Assembly: GCF_001612615.1 (NCBI RefSeq)
Contig: NZ_BDAU01000083.1
Span: 145,328-209,327, forward strand
From: Nocardia amikacinitolerans NBRC 108937
GTDB lineage: Bacteria; Actinomycetota; Actinomycetes; Mycobacteriales; Mycobacteriaceae
Direction of reading: 5' to 3'
DNA: 64,000 nt
Of the stretch, positions 36,121 to 44,715 are shown one piece after another. Below the pieces are notes generated by a model. That model worked only from the letters and a program-made list of their open reading frames with translations. It was not told where the DNA came from and did no database searches. Within the stretch, counting starts at the first letter, position 1. Every line of letters starts with the position of its first letter. The position numbers were made by a program, and so were the translations under genes.

Positions 36121-37869
36121 TTATCGCGGGGCGCGCAGCATCCGACCGGCGGCCTCCACCGCCGGAGCGGAGCTGCCCGCGTCGGCGACGAACACCGCGA
36201 AGGCCAGGTCACCGTCGATTCCGACGAACCAGCCGTGCGCGTGGGTGTCGTCGATGTACTCCGCGGTGCCGGTCTTGCCGAGGAGGCCGGGGATGTCGCG
36301 CAACTGCGTCGCGGTGCCACCGGTGACGGTCTCGCGCATCATGGTCTTCAGCTGGTCGTCGACGGTTCCGGAGAGCGGCTCCGGCTGCCGATCCGCCACG
36401 CCGGGCCTGCCCTGCACCACGGTCGGCGTCGGCACCGAGCCACGGGCGATCGAGGCGGCGACCAACGCCATGCCGAACGGCGACGCTGTCACCTGTCCTT
36501 GACCGATGCTGGACTCGACGCGCTCGGCCGGGGTGTCGGCGGTGGGCACCTTGCCGGTGACCGTGGTCAAGCCGGGTGTGACGTAGTCGATGCCGAGCCC
36601 GAGCTGGGCGGCGGCCTTGGTCAGCCCGTCCGGCGGCAGCTGCACGCCGAGCATGCCCATCGTCGTGTTGCAGGAGCGGGCGAACGCGGTGTGCAGCGGG
36701 ACCTGACCGAGATCGAAGTTGTCGTCGTTGGGGATTCGGCGGCCTTCGATGTCCGCGGAGCCGGGGCAGGGCAACACGGTGTCGGGGTTCACCTCACCCG
36801 CCTGGAGCGCGGCCGAGACCGTCACCGTCTTGAAGGTCGAGCCCGGCGGGTACAGGCCGGTCAGCGCGATCGGTCCCTGCGCGTCCGCGGCGGCGTTCTG
36901 CGCCATGGCGAGCACGTTGCCGGTGGAGGGCTGGAGCGCGACGATCGCCGCGGGCTGGGCTATCGGGGCGAGGGCGTCCTCTGCGGCGCGCTGCAATCCG
37001 GTGCTCAGCGTGGTGGCGATGTCGGCGGTCGGGCGCGGATCCTCCCCCGCGATGCGTTCGGTGCCGGTGGGCGTCTTGGCGCGCACCGCCCAGCCCGCCG
37101 CCTCGTCGGCGTTCTGCTGCCACAGCTCGGCGATGCCGGTCATGGTCGGCGAGGACAGCGCTTTGTCGACGGTCAGCAGCCGGGTCTGCGGTGCGAGGGT
37201 GACGCCGGGCAGCGCGGCGAGCGCGTCGTTGATCGGGGCGATGTCGGCGGCGCGCAGCGTGATCGCGGTAACCGGCTTCCCTTGCGCGGACGCGAGTTCC
37301 GCGTCAAGGGACTGCGCGGTGATGCCCGGAGCCAGCGGCGCGAGCAGGGCCGCGACGGCGGCGGTGTCCACACCGGGCGCGAGATTCACCAAGGTGACGA
37401 TCTGTTCGGTCATGAGATCGCCGCCCGCGCCGTCGAGGACGCGAGCGGGCTTGGCGAAGGCGGGTCCGAAGGTCAACGGGCCCGCGGCCAAGCCGGGCGC
37501 GACGGTGGCGGGATCCCAGCGGATCTTCCAGTCGCCGTTCTCGGTGGCCTCGCCGACGGTGGTGTAGCTCCACTCGTTCCTGCCGCCCTTGCCCAGGTGC
37601 CAGGTGGCGGCGAGGGTGAAACCGTTCCCGTCGGTCGAGCGCACCTCGAAGGTGACCTCCTTGCCGAGACCGTCGTAGAGCTGATTCAGCGTGTCGGTCG
37701 CCTTGGCGGGGTCGTCGGTGAGCGCGGCCGCCGCGGCGACGTCGTCGCGGTTCAGCGCGTCGGCGAACTGACCGGCCACGGTGTCCGGCTGTTCGGGCCC
37801 GGAACCGCACGCGGCGAGGGCGAGCACGGGCGCTGCGGACAGGACCAGGAGCTTCCGGTGGGTGCGCAC
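36121..37869 (-). CDS. Penicillin-binding lipoprotein, class B transpeptidase (PbpLipo type)
   Basis: A 582-residue cell-wall transpeptidase. The signal peptide ends in LALAAC, with lipidated Cys21. An NTF2-like (MecA_N) domain spans about 30-140, a dimerisation region follows, and the penicillin-binding domain has STFK near 341, SCN near 399 and KTG near 529, all intact. It cross-links peptidoglycan on the outer face of the membrane and resembles the mycobacterial lipoprotein PBP Rv2864c, from memory. GTG at 37869 gives a compact signal peptide; TTG at 37887 is an alternative. Confidence 0.92.
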   Translation of the reverse strand: MRTHRKLLVLSAAPVLALAACGSGPEQPDTVAGQFADALNRDDVAAAAALTDDPAKATDTLNQLYDGLGKEVTFEVRSTDGNGFTLAATWHLGKGGRNEWSYTTVGEATENGDWKIRWDPATVAPGLAAGPLTFGPAFAKPARVLDGAGGDLMTEQIVTLVNLAPGVDTAAVAALLAPLAPGITAQSLDAELASAQGKPVTAITLRAADIAPINDALAALPGVTLAPQTRLLTVDKALSSPTMTGIAELWQQNADEAAGWAVRAKTPTGTERIAGEDPRPTADIATTLSTGLQRAAEDALAPIAQPAAIVALQPSTGNVLAMAQNAAADAQGPIALTGLYPPGSTFKTVTVSAALQAGEVNPDTVLPCPGSADIEGRRIPNDDNFDLGQVPLHTAFARSCNTTMGMLGVQLPPDGLTKAAAQLGLGIDYVTPGLTTVTGKVPTADTPAERVESSIGQGQVTASPFGMALVAASIARGSVPTPTVVQGRPGVADRQPEPLSGTVDDQLKTMMRETVTGGTATQLRDIPGLLGKTGTAEYIDDTHAHGWFVGIDGDLAFAVFVADAGSSAPAVEAAGRMLRAPR

Positions 37870-37929
37870 CCAGCCGACGGTACCCAAACCGTCCGTCGGC
37901 GCGGCGTACCCGCGCCGACGGTGTCGCGG

Positions 37930-38793
37930 TCAGCGGTCGAGCCAGGGCGCCGTGCTCAGCTCGGCGGCGTCGGCCGGGTCGAGTTCGATGTCGAAGACCT
38001 CTTCCAGGATCTTGGGCAGTTCACCGGGCTCCAGCTCGCGGGTCTCGCTCGATCCGTCGGGGTGTTCGGTGACGAGATTCAGGCCGTCGAGCACGTGGTG
38101 GACATCGGGCAGGAAGCGCTGCACGAACGGGCGCGCGGTGAACGGCGAGCGGGCCGAGGTGGACACGAAGTGGTTGCCGACCTCGAAGTCGATGCGGTAC
38201 TGCGGGGTGGTCGTGAAGGTGTAGCGGTCGATCCAGCCGTCGCGACCGAACTGGTGCAGCACCCACAGATCGGTGTCCAGCTCGCCGACGGTGCGTTCGA
38301 GGCGGAATCGCCACTGGCCCAAGGCGAACTCGCCGGGACGTTCGACCAGCTCGAAGGGCTCGAGCGGGCCCGAACCGAACCCGACGTCGCAGATCCAGAC
38401 GCGGTCGTCGTCCGCGGTCGTCACGCGCAGCAGGGCGTGCGCCGCGGGGCGCAATCCGCCGGAGCCCATCGTCACCCGGCCGCTGAGTCCGGTGACCCCG
38501 AAGCCGAGGCGTTCCAGCGCGGCGGCGAAGAGCCCGACGTTCTCGTAGCAGTAGCCACCGCGACGGCGGCGCACCAGCTTGTCCTGCAAGGTGGCCAGGT
38601 CCAGCGGGATCGGGCGGCCGAGCACCGGCTCCAGGTTCTCGAACGGGATCGCGGTGGTGTGCAGGCGGACGAGTTCGCGCAGCGTCGCGAGGGTGGGGGC
38701 GCGTTCTCCGTCGAAGCCGATCCTGTCCAGATAGGCGTCCAGGTCCAACTCCGCGCCGTTCCAGTGATATGCGGCATCCGCCGGCTTGCTCAT
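37930..38793 (-). CDS. nat: Arylamine N-acetyltransferase
   Basis: A 287-residue enzyme that transfers acetyl or other acyl groups from CoA to arylamines. The catalytic triad is visible as Cys82 (RRGGYCYENVG), His119 (PAAHALLRV) and Asp136 (ICDVGFG). Length is normal. In mycobacteria NAT is linked to cholesterol catabolism, but no such genes are near here. ATG at 38793 follows GAGAGG at six bases. It diverges from the winged-helix gene across 76 bases. Confidence 0.95.
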   Translation of the reverse strand: MSKPADAAYHWNGAELDLDAYLDRIGFDGERAPTLATLRELVRLHTTAIPFENLEPVLGRPIPLDLATLQDKLVRRRRGGYCYENVGLFAAALERLGFGVTGLSGRVTMGSGGLRPAAHALLRVTTADDDRVWICDVGFGSGPLEPFELVERPGEFALGQWRFRLERTVGELDTDLWVLHQFGRDGWIDRYTFTTTPQYRIDFEVGNHFVSTSARSPFTARPFVQRFLPDVHHVLDGLNLVTEHPDGSSETRELEPGELPKILEEVFDIELDPADAAELSTAPWLDR

Positions 38794-38857
38794 CTCACGC
38801 CTCTCTTCGTCGTTGTCGAACCGAACAACCGACGACCGGCGGGAAGTGTTCCGCGGC

Positions 38858-38863
38858 TAGTAT
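38858..38863 (+). promoter_or_regulatory. Leaderless -10 element for the HTH_42 gene
   Basis: TAGTAT is followed by six bases and then ATG at 38870, with no ribosome site. Confidence 0.52.
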
Positions 38864-38869
38864 TCGCCT

Positions 38870-40048
38870 ATGCGTTCGATAGATGCCGCCGAGCGGCGTG
38901 CGCGACTGGGAGTGCGGCACCGGCTTGCGGACGCGCACCGCACCGACGACATCACGGATATCGCGAGGTCGCTGGTGGTTCTGCACGCCACCGACCCGGC
39001 CACGGTGTTCCTTTCCCTCGGCGCGCGCAGCCTGCTTGCGACACCCGCCGACGTGGAGCGCGCGCTGTACGACGAGCGGACGCTGCTGCGCATGCTCGCG
39101 ATGCGCCGGACCATGTTCGTCGCGCCCGTCGACCTGGTTCCGGTGCTCCAGGCCGCGTGCGCGAACGCGTTGGCGGACAAGCAACGCAAGACCTACGGGC
39201 GTTTCCTCGAGCAGGCCGGAATCGGCGACGGCGATGTCGCGAGCTGGTGGGCCGAGGTCGAGGAGGAAACCCACCGCGCGCTGCTCGCTCGCGGCGCCGC
39301 CACCGGCGCGCAGCTCGGCAAGGACGTGCCGCGGCTGCGCACCCAGGTGAATCCCGCACCGGACAAGGCGTATTCGAAGCCGACCAACATCACCACCTGG
39401 GTGCTGGTCACCCTGGGCTGCGAGGGTCGCATCGTGCGCGGGCGGCCGAACGGCAGCTGGGCGAGCAGCCAATACCTGTGGGCGCCAGTCGAATCGTGGC
39501 TGCCCGAGGGCGTCGCGGACATGCCCGCCGACGAGGCACGCGCCGAACTGGTGCGCCAGTGGTTGGCCGCCTTCGGCCCGGCCCCGCTCAGCGACCTCAA
39601 ATGGTGGACGGGTTGGTCATTGGCCGAGGTTCGCAAGGCGCTTGCCCGCTTGGAGGTGGCGGAGGTCGACCTGGACGGCACACCCGGCCTTGCCCTCGCC
39701 GACGACCTCGAACCCGTTGCGCCGCCCGAGGATTGGGCCGCCCTCCTCCCCGCGCTCGACCCGACCCCGATGGGCTGGCAGTCCCGCGACTGGTACCTCG
39801 GCCCGCACGCCACGGCCCTCTTCGACCGCAACGGCAACATCGGCCCCACCCTCTGGTGGAACGGCCGCATCGTCGGCGGCTGGGCCCAGCGCAAGGACGG
39901 CGAGATCGTCTGGCGCCTCCTGGAAGACGTCGGCTCCGAAGCGGAGTCCCGCATCGAATCCGAAGCCGCCCGCACCGCGAAGTGGTTCGGCCCCGTCCGC
40001 GCCATCCCGCGCTTCCGCACCCCGCTGGAACGCGAACTCACCGCCTGA
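38870..40048 (+). CDS. Winged-helix DNA-binding protein of the AlkZ/YcaQ (HTH_42) superfamily
   Basis: A 392-residue protein with the tandem winged-helix layout of HTH_42. The superfamily includes DNA glycosylases AlkZ (QxQ motif) and YcaQ (QxD) that unhook interstrand cross-links. Here the segment that should hold the motif reads LVVLHATDPATVF, that is HxT in place of QxQ, so glycosylase activity cannot be assumed. Other conserved text includes RRTMFVAPVDL, TNITTWVLVTLG, KWWTGWSLAEVRKAL and WWNGRIVGGWAQRKDGEI. ATG at 38870 is leaderless-type. It is convergent with the MFS gene across a terminator. Confidence 0.8.
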   Translation: MRSIDAAERRARLGVRHRLADAHRTDDITDIARSLVVLHATDPATVFLSLGARSLLATPADVERALYDERTLLRMLAMRRTMFVAPVDLVPVLQAACANALADKQRKTYGRFLEQAGIGDGDVASWWAEVEEETHRALLARGAATGAQLGKDVPRLRTQVNPAPDKAYSKPTNITTWVLVTLGCEGRIVRGRPNGSWASSQYLWAPVESWLPEGVADMPADEARAELVRQWLAAFGPAPLSDLKWWTGWSLAEVRKALARLEVAEVDLDGTPGLALADDLEPVAPPEDWAALLPALDPTPMGWQSRDWYLGPHATALFDRNGNIGPTLWWNGRIVGGWAQRKDGEIVWRLLEDVGSEAESRIESEAARTAKWFGPVRAIPRFRTPLERELTA

Positions 40049-40364
40049 CGCCGCGGACCGCAGGCACCCCTACTCGTGACCACGCGTTCGGGTGGGACGT
40101 CTCCGCACTTCTCTCGCCCGCCGTCCCGAGCATGCGCTCTGTCGCATACCTCCGCATACCTCCACACGCCTCGATGGCGCCTACAAAGCGTCCAAAGGTC
40201 TGTGAAGCGACCGACCCCCGCATGGCCCGCCGCGCGACAGGCGCTCGCACCGCTGTGCGCAACCATCCCTGTCCGGATCGGGCGGCTGCGAGCGAGGAGC
40301 CGCGCCCGAGTCCGACAAGCAAGCACTGCGACTTGCCCTGGACCCGCCCATGGACCGCAGCGTG
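40049..40364. other. Intergenic stretch with no supported gene
   Basis: Together with the terminator this 367-base convergent gap holds no frame with a ribosome site or conserved text. The only repeat noted is a tandem GCATACCTCC pair near 40144-40163. Open frames here are Arg/Ser/Pro-rich and look accidental. Confidence 0.5.
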
Positions 40365-40401
40365 CACCCGTCCCACAAGGCCGCACCTTGTGGGACGGGT
40401 G
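40365..40401. terminator. Perfect 16-bp bidirectional hairpin terminator
   Basis: CACCCGTCCCACAAGG and CCTTGTGGGACGGGTG are perfect complements around a 5-base loop, 15 bases from the MFS stop codon on the minus strand and downstream of the winged-helix gene on the plus strand. No U tract is present. Confidence 0.8.
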
Positions 40402-40415
40402 ACCGTGTGCCGGAC

Positions 40416-42050
40416 TCAGGGAGTGGCGGGTTCGTCGACCGCAGGAGTCGAAACCGGCGCTGGACGCTGGCGGATGGACACGGTCGCGGCCAAGGCCAAG
40501 AGGAGCAGCCCCGCGCAGGCGTAGGCGGTGAGCGCTAGACCCGAGGACATGGACTCGCGGGCGGCCGCGGCGACCGGGGCGGTGGCGGGATCCGCGGCCA
40601 GTGCGGGGATAGCCGATCCGGCGCTGGCCGTGACGGCGTCGGTCAGGCCGTCGGCGCCGGGGGTTTCCACCAGACGGTCGCGCAGGTCGTTGCCGAGCAC
40701 GCTGAAGAACAGCGTGGTGAGTACGGCGATACCGAGGGCGGAGCCGAGTTCCCTTGCGGCGCTCTGGATGCCAGAGCCTTGGCCGGCGCGTTCGGCGGGC
40801 ACTTCGGTGAGCACCACGTTCGTCACCTGCGCGGTCGCGAAGCCGACGCCGACGCCGTAGACGAAGAGCGCGAGGACAATGGCCCACCAAGGCGTGTCCA
40901 CGGCCGCGACGAACGCGAGCAACGTCAGCCCCGCGGCCTCCAGCAGCAAGCCGATGCGCACCTGCGCCATCGCCGACGCGGTCATCGAGAAGCTCGCCCC
41001 GCTGGCGAAGAAGCTGCCGACCGCCAGCGCGGCGAGCGCGAGCCCCGTCTGGAAGGCGGTGTAGCCGAGGGTGAACTGCATCCACAGCGGCAGCACCGCG
41101 ATGATCCCGAATTCGCCGACACCCACGACGAGCGTGACGACATTGCCGTTGCGAAACGACGCGATCCCGAACAGCCGAATATCCAGCAGGGGTTCACCGC
41201 CCGTGCGCACCAGCCGACGCTGCCGCCGCCAGAACAGCGCCAGCGCGGCGACCGCCACGAGGAACGCGACAAGCACCGGCGACGGTCCACCGCGCCAGGC
41301 GATCTCCCCGACGACCATCGGCTCGATCGTGCGCACCCACCCGTAATGACGCCCTTCGATCAACGCGAACGACAGCAGCCCGAGCCCCAGCACCGACAAC
41401 GCCGCGCCGCGCAGATCGAGTCCGCCGCCGACTTCCCTCCGGCCGTGCGCGGAACCGTCGACGGCCTCCGTTCCGCGCCGATCCGGCAGGAATTGCAGCA
41501 CCGCCGCCACGATGACGAGCACCAGCGGAATGTTGATGCCGAACGCCCACCGCCACGAGAAGTCGGCCAGCCAGCCGCCGAGCAGCGGGCCGACCGCCGC
41601 CGCGGCGCCGATGGTCGAACCCCAGATCGCGAACGCCTTGGCGCGCGCCGGGCCCGCGAAACCCGCGTTCACCAACGCCAGCGAGGTCGGCAAGATCATC
41701 GCGCCGCCGACTCCCTGCAGGAAGCGGGCGGCGATGAGCGCGCCTCCGCTCGGCGCCGCGGCGGCCAGCAGGCTCGTCGCGCCGAAGATCACCAGACCGA
41801 TCACGAAAAGCCTTCGCGCACCGTACAAGTCGGCGACGCGCCCGGTGACCAACAGCAGCGCCGCGAAGACGATGGCGTAGGACTCCTGGATCCATTGCGC
41901 CTCGATCGAGGTGATGCCCAGGTCGTCGATGATCGGGGCGACGATCACGTTGACGATCGTCAGGTCCACGACGATCAGCGCGACACCCAACGAGACGGCG
42001 ATCAGCCCGAACCAGCGCCGGGCGGAGGGTGTATCGGTTTCGGCTGACAA
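40416..42050 (-). CDS. MFS multidrug efflux transporter, 14-helix DHA2 (EmrB/QacA) type
   Basis: A 544-residue proton antiporter with about 14 hydrophobic segments. The DHA2 motifs are seen: VDLTIVNVIVAPIIDDLG in helix 1, WIQESYAIVFAALLLVTGRVAD, GARFLQGVGGA-like text (IAARFLQGVGGAMILPTS), and GPLLGGWL at the end of helix 5. Such proteins export drugs, dyes or metabolites; the substrate is unknown. TTG at 42050 is four bases after GGAGG. The gene diverges from a MarR gene and the gap holds an AT-rich palindrome, so repression by that MarR is likely. Confidence 0.92.
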   Translation of the reverse strand: MSAETDTPSARRWFGLIAVSLGVALIVVDLTIVNVIVAPIIDDLGITSIEAQWIQESYAIVFAALLLVTGRVADLYGARRLFVIGLVIFGATSLLAAAAPSGGALIAARFLQGVGGAMILPTSLALVNAGFAGPARAKAFAIWGSTIGAAAAVGPLLGGWLADFSWRWAFGINIPLVLVIVAAVLQFLPDRRGTEAVDGSAHGRREVGGGLDLRGAALSVLGLGLLSFALIEGRHYGWVRTIEPMVVGEIAWRGGPSPVLVAFLVAVAALALFWRRQRRLVRTGGEPLLDIRLFGIASFRNGNVVTLVVGVGEFGIIAVLPLWMQFTLGYTAFQTGLALAALAVGSFFASGASFSMTASAMAQVRIGLLLEAAGLTLLAFVAAVDTPWWAIVLALFVYGVGVGFATAQVTNVVLTEVPAERAGQGSGIQSAARELGSALGIAVLTTLFFSVLGNDLRDRLVETPGADGLTDAVTASAGSAIPALAADPATAPVAAAARESMSSGLALTAYACAGLLLLALAATVSIRQRPAPVSTPAVDEPATP

Positions 42051-42068
42051 TTTACCTCCATCATCAAG

Positions 42069-42087
42069 TTACTTTATGATGAAGTTA
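42069..42087. promoter_or_regulatory. Candidate MarR operator in the MFS/marR divergent gap
   Basis: TTACTT and AAGTTA form an imperfect palindrome (five of six positions) around a 7-base centre, in an AT-rich island unlike the surrounding GC-rich DNA. TCATCA/TGATGA also flank it. It lies 19 bases from the MFS start. Confidence 0.55.
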
Positions 42088-42156
42088 TTCCGCGACCGGG
42101 TAAGTTGTCAATCCGTGCGGGCACGGGCTCGTGCTCATCGAGCGAAAGGAGTGCGG

Positions 42157-42606
42157 GTGTCGAACGACCATGCGGCGCAACGCGAACGGCTCGCCGACGG
42201 CCTGCTGTCCTACGGCGCGAGCTTCGCCGAGCTCGGCCGCCGCTTCGCCGCGGAACTCGGCGTGCATTCCACCGACGCCTTCGCGCTGTTGGAGATCGCC
42301 TCCGCGGAGTCGCTCGGCACGCCGATCTCGCCGGCGCTGCTGAGCAAGCGCATCGCGCTGACCTCGGGCGCGATGAGTTCGCTGCTCAACCGGCTGGAAG
42401 ACGCCGGGTACATCACCCGCACCCGCGAGCACACCGACCGGCGGGTGGTCACGCTGCGCGCAGGCGCGCAGGTCAAGGAGCTGGCCGACGAGTTCTTCCG
42501 CCCGTGCAACGAACGCCAGGACGCGATCCTCGCCGAGTACCCGCCCGAGATCCTGAATCAGTTCGAGACGCTGCTGCGTCGGCTGACCGCGAGCTTGACG
42601 AGCTGA
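42157..42606 (+). CDS. MarR-family transcriptional regulator
   Basis: A 149-residue winged-helix protein. The recognition helix region is SPALLSKRIALTSGAMSSLLNRLEDAGYITR and the wing is TREHTDRRVVTLRAG. GTG at 42157 is five bases after AAAGGAG. It is divergent from the DHA2 efflux gene with a shared palindrome, the classic layout of a drug-responsive repressor and its pump. Confidence 0.88.
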   Translation: MSNDHAAQRERLADGLLSYGASFAELGRRFAAELGVHSTDAFALLEIASAESLGTPISPALLSKRIALTSGAMSSLLNRLEDAGYITRTREHTDRRVVTLRAGAQVKELADEFFRPCNERQDAILAEYPPEILNQFETLLRRLTASLTS

Positions 42607-42657
42607 CACCCACGCCTCGGAGACGCTGAATTCCTTCGCGGCGGTACGTTGGGTGCC

Positions 42658-43107
42658 GTGGAGATTCGCCGGTTCACCGAGTCCGATCGCGACGAGCTGC
42701 GCGCCCTCGCCCGCCGCGCCGGCGCGGGAGCACCGACCGAATCACTGTGGAGACACGCGGAATCCGAGGCGGCGGTGTAAGCACTGGACGCATCGGTCGC
42801 GAAGCTACGCCGCCAACCCACCGCGGGCGACTTCACCGACCCGCGCTGGCCCTCGCACCTGCACATCAACGTGGCCGAGGAGGGCCGGAGCACCGGCGCG
42901 GCCGACGGACTGATCGCGCGCTTCCTCGAGCACGCCACAGCGGCGGGATCCCCCGGCTGCCACCTCCAGACCCTGGTCGAAAACACCCGCGCCGTAAGGT
43001 TTTTCGAGCGGTCGGGCTTCACCAAGCACGGCCCGGCGCCGCTGGTCCCCGGCCTGCGCCATCGGGGCAAGCCGGTGCATCAGCGAACAATGGTCCGCGC
43101 CCTCTGA
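42658..43107 (+). pseudogene. Broken GNAT acetyltransferase gene
   Basis: One frame encodes both ends of a GNAT. The 40 N-terminal codons (EIRRFTESDRDELRALARRAG) end at an in-frame TAA at 42778. The same frame then continues DASVAKLRRQPTAGDFTDPRWP, HLHINVAEEG, GCHLQTLVENTRAVRFFERSGF and HGPAPLVPGLRHRGKPVHQ to 43107, a typical GNAT C-terminus with acetyl-CoA site remnants. The central part, roughly 70-80 codons in relatives as I remember them, is missing at the stop. The likeliest reading is an internal deletion plus a nonsense codon. A fragment starting at GTG 42871 could still be made. Confidence 0.72.
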
Positions 43108-43127
43108 TCAGCGCTCGAAACGGAACC

Positions 43128-43613
43128 TCACTCCGGAGGACCTCCCCCGCGCTTGGCGAAGTGCGCCTTCTCCGCCCGCTCCATCAGCCGCATGAACTGA
43201 TCCGTCCGCAGGTGGACGAGTTCCTCGTGGTCCCCGGCCTCGAAATAGACGTCGGGCACCGTGGTGAGGCTTTCGTCCATCAACGTCTGCACGCCGTACG
43301 CGGTGCAGACGGCCGGGATCGCGCCGACCTCGCAGTCCTTGAAGACCGAGCGAAGCTCGGACTCCTTGGCGAGGACCAGATGCCGTCCGGTCTGCGCCCA
43401 GAGTTTCGACAGGCGCAGGTGATGGGTCGATGGCAGCACCGCGCCGACGTAGCCCTGATCGTCCTCGAGCATGATCGTCTTGGCGAGACGATCTGCGGGG
43501 ATGTTGGCCACCGACGCGGTATGGGCGCTGGTGTAGCTGTGCGGATGACGCACGACCTCGTATTCGACGCCCGCATCGCGCAGGCATTCTTCCACCGTCG
43601 ATGACATGGACAT
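43128..43613 (-). CDS. YbaK/EbsC-type aminoacyl-tRNA deacylase
   Basis: A 161-residue editing-domain protein. Conserved segments are CLRDAGVEYEVVRHP, PADRLAKTIMLEDDQGYVGAVLPSTHHLRLSKL with the catalytic Lys, and GAIPAVCTAYG. Family members hydrolyse mischarged tRNAs in trans, for example Cys-tRNAPro. ATG at 43613 is six bases after GGAGG; a second ATG lies two codons further. It is convergent with the broken GNAT gene, with a 20-base gap. Confidence 0.83.
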   Translation of the reverse strand: MSMSSTVEECLRDAGVEYEVVRHPHSYTSAHTASVANIPADRLAKTIMLEDDQGYVGAVLPSTHHLRLSKLWAQTGRHLVLAKESELRSVFKDCEVGAIPAVCTAYGVQTLMDESLTTVPDVYFEAGDHEELVHLRTDQFMRLMERAEKAHFAKRGGGPPE

Positions 43614-43796
43614 CGCGTACCTCCACTCGTTTGCTGGCACGCCACCGGGTCCCGGTGACAACGCCAGTCGGATGAACCGCGTCAAGCCGTTCTACGAGTA
43701 AGTTTGCGCCTTTTGCCGCCGATTGCCGACCCCCATTTGCGATCGGGTTGCCAGGGAGCGGTGAACAACCGCGCGCCTACCTGCGACCGCGCCCGC

Positions 43797-44657
43797 TCAC
43801 ATGTCCAAACCGAGATCGAGCACCCGCACCGAGTGCGTCAACGCCCCGACCGCGAGGTAGTCGACACCCGTGCGCGCGTAATCGGCCGCCATCTCCAGGG
43901 TCAGCCCGCCCGAGGACTCCAGCTTGGTCTCCGGCGCGACGGCGTTGCGCCGCTGCACGGCGGCCTGGGTCTGCCAGAGCGGAAAGTTGTCCAGCAGTAC
44001 CAGTTCCACGTTCTCGGCGAGCACGGCGTCGAGCTGTTCCAGGCTGTCGACCTCCACTTCGCAGGGCAGATCGGGCGCCAGTTCGCGCACCGCGCGCAGC
44101 GCGTCGACGACCGAACCCGCCGCGACGACGTGGTTGTCCTTGATCAGCGCCGCGTCACCCAGCCCCATCCGGTGGTTCACCCCGCCGCCGACCCGCACCG
44201 CGTACTTCTGCAGGCCGCGCAGGCCGGGCAGCGTCTTGCGGCTGTCGCGGATCGCGCACGCGGTGCCCTCGACCTCGTCGACCCACGCCGCGGTGGCGGT
44301 GGCGATGCCGGACAGGTGGCACATCAGGTTGAGCATGGTGCGCTCGGCGGTCAGCAGCCCGCGCGTCGGCGCGACGACGCCGAGCACGACGTCGCCAGCG
44401 CGCACCCGGGTCCCGTCGGCCACCCGCTCGGTGATCTCGTACTCACTCGCGCCGATCACCTCGTCGAGCACCAGCAGCCCCACGTCGATGCCGGCGACGG
44501 TGCCCGGCTGACGGGAGACCACCGAGGCCTTGACCGCCGCGTCGGCGGGCACGGTCGCCATCGTGGTGATGTCCGGTCCATAGCGCAGATCCTCGTCCAG
44601 CGCGGTGCGAATGAGCGCGAGCACCTCGTCGCGGTCCAGTGCGGCGTCCAGCGCCAT
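43797..44657 (-). CDS. nadC: Nicotinate-nucleotide pyrophosphorylase (carboxylating)
   Basis: A 286-residue quinolinate phosphoribosyltransferase, the third step of de novo NAD synthesis. EDLRYGPDIT, ERTMLNLMCHLSGIAT, the basic active-site segment AIRDSRKTLPGLR, KYAVRVGGGVNHRMGL, LIKDNH and LESSGGL are complete. ATG at 44657 is seven bases after AGAGGAG. It is last in the nadA-nadB-nadC unit, 58 bases after nadB. Confidence 0.96.
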   Translation of the reverse strand: MALDAALDRDEVLALIRTALDEDLRYGPDITTMATVPADAAVKASVVSRQPGTVAGIDVGLLVLDEVIGASEYEITERVADGTRVRAGDVVLGVVAPTRGLLTAERTMLNLMCHLSGIATATAAWVDEVEGTACAIRDSRKTLPGLRGLQKYAVRVGGGVNHRMGLGDAALIKDNHVVAAGSVVDALRAVRELAPDLPCEVEVDSLEQLDAVLAENVELVLLDNFPLWQTQAAVQRRNAVAPETKLESSGGLTLEMAADYARTGVDYLAVGALTHSVRVLDLGLDM

Positions 44658-44715
44658 CAGCGCACTCCTCTTCTGCCGGCCCGCGACGGGCGCGGGCGAA
44701 AGTCGATATCGGGGT

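Noticed and set aside
40076..40402. A 108-residue open frame between the HTH_42 and MFS genes
   Set aside because: It has no ribosome site, an Arg/Ser/Pro-rich random-looking text, and runs through the perfect terminator hairpin.
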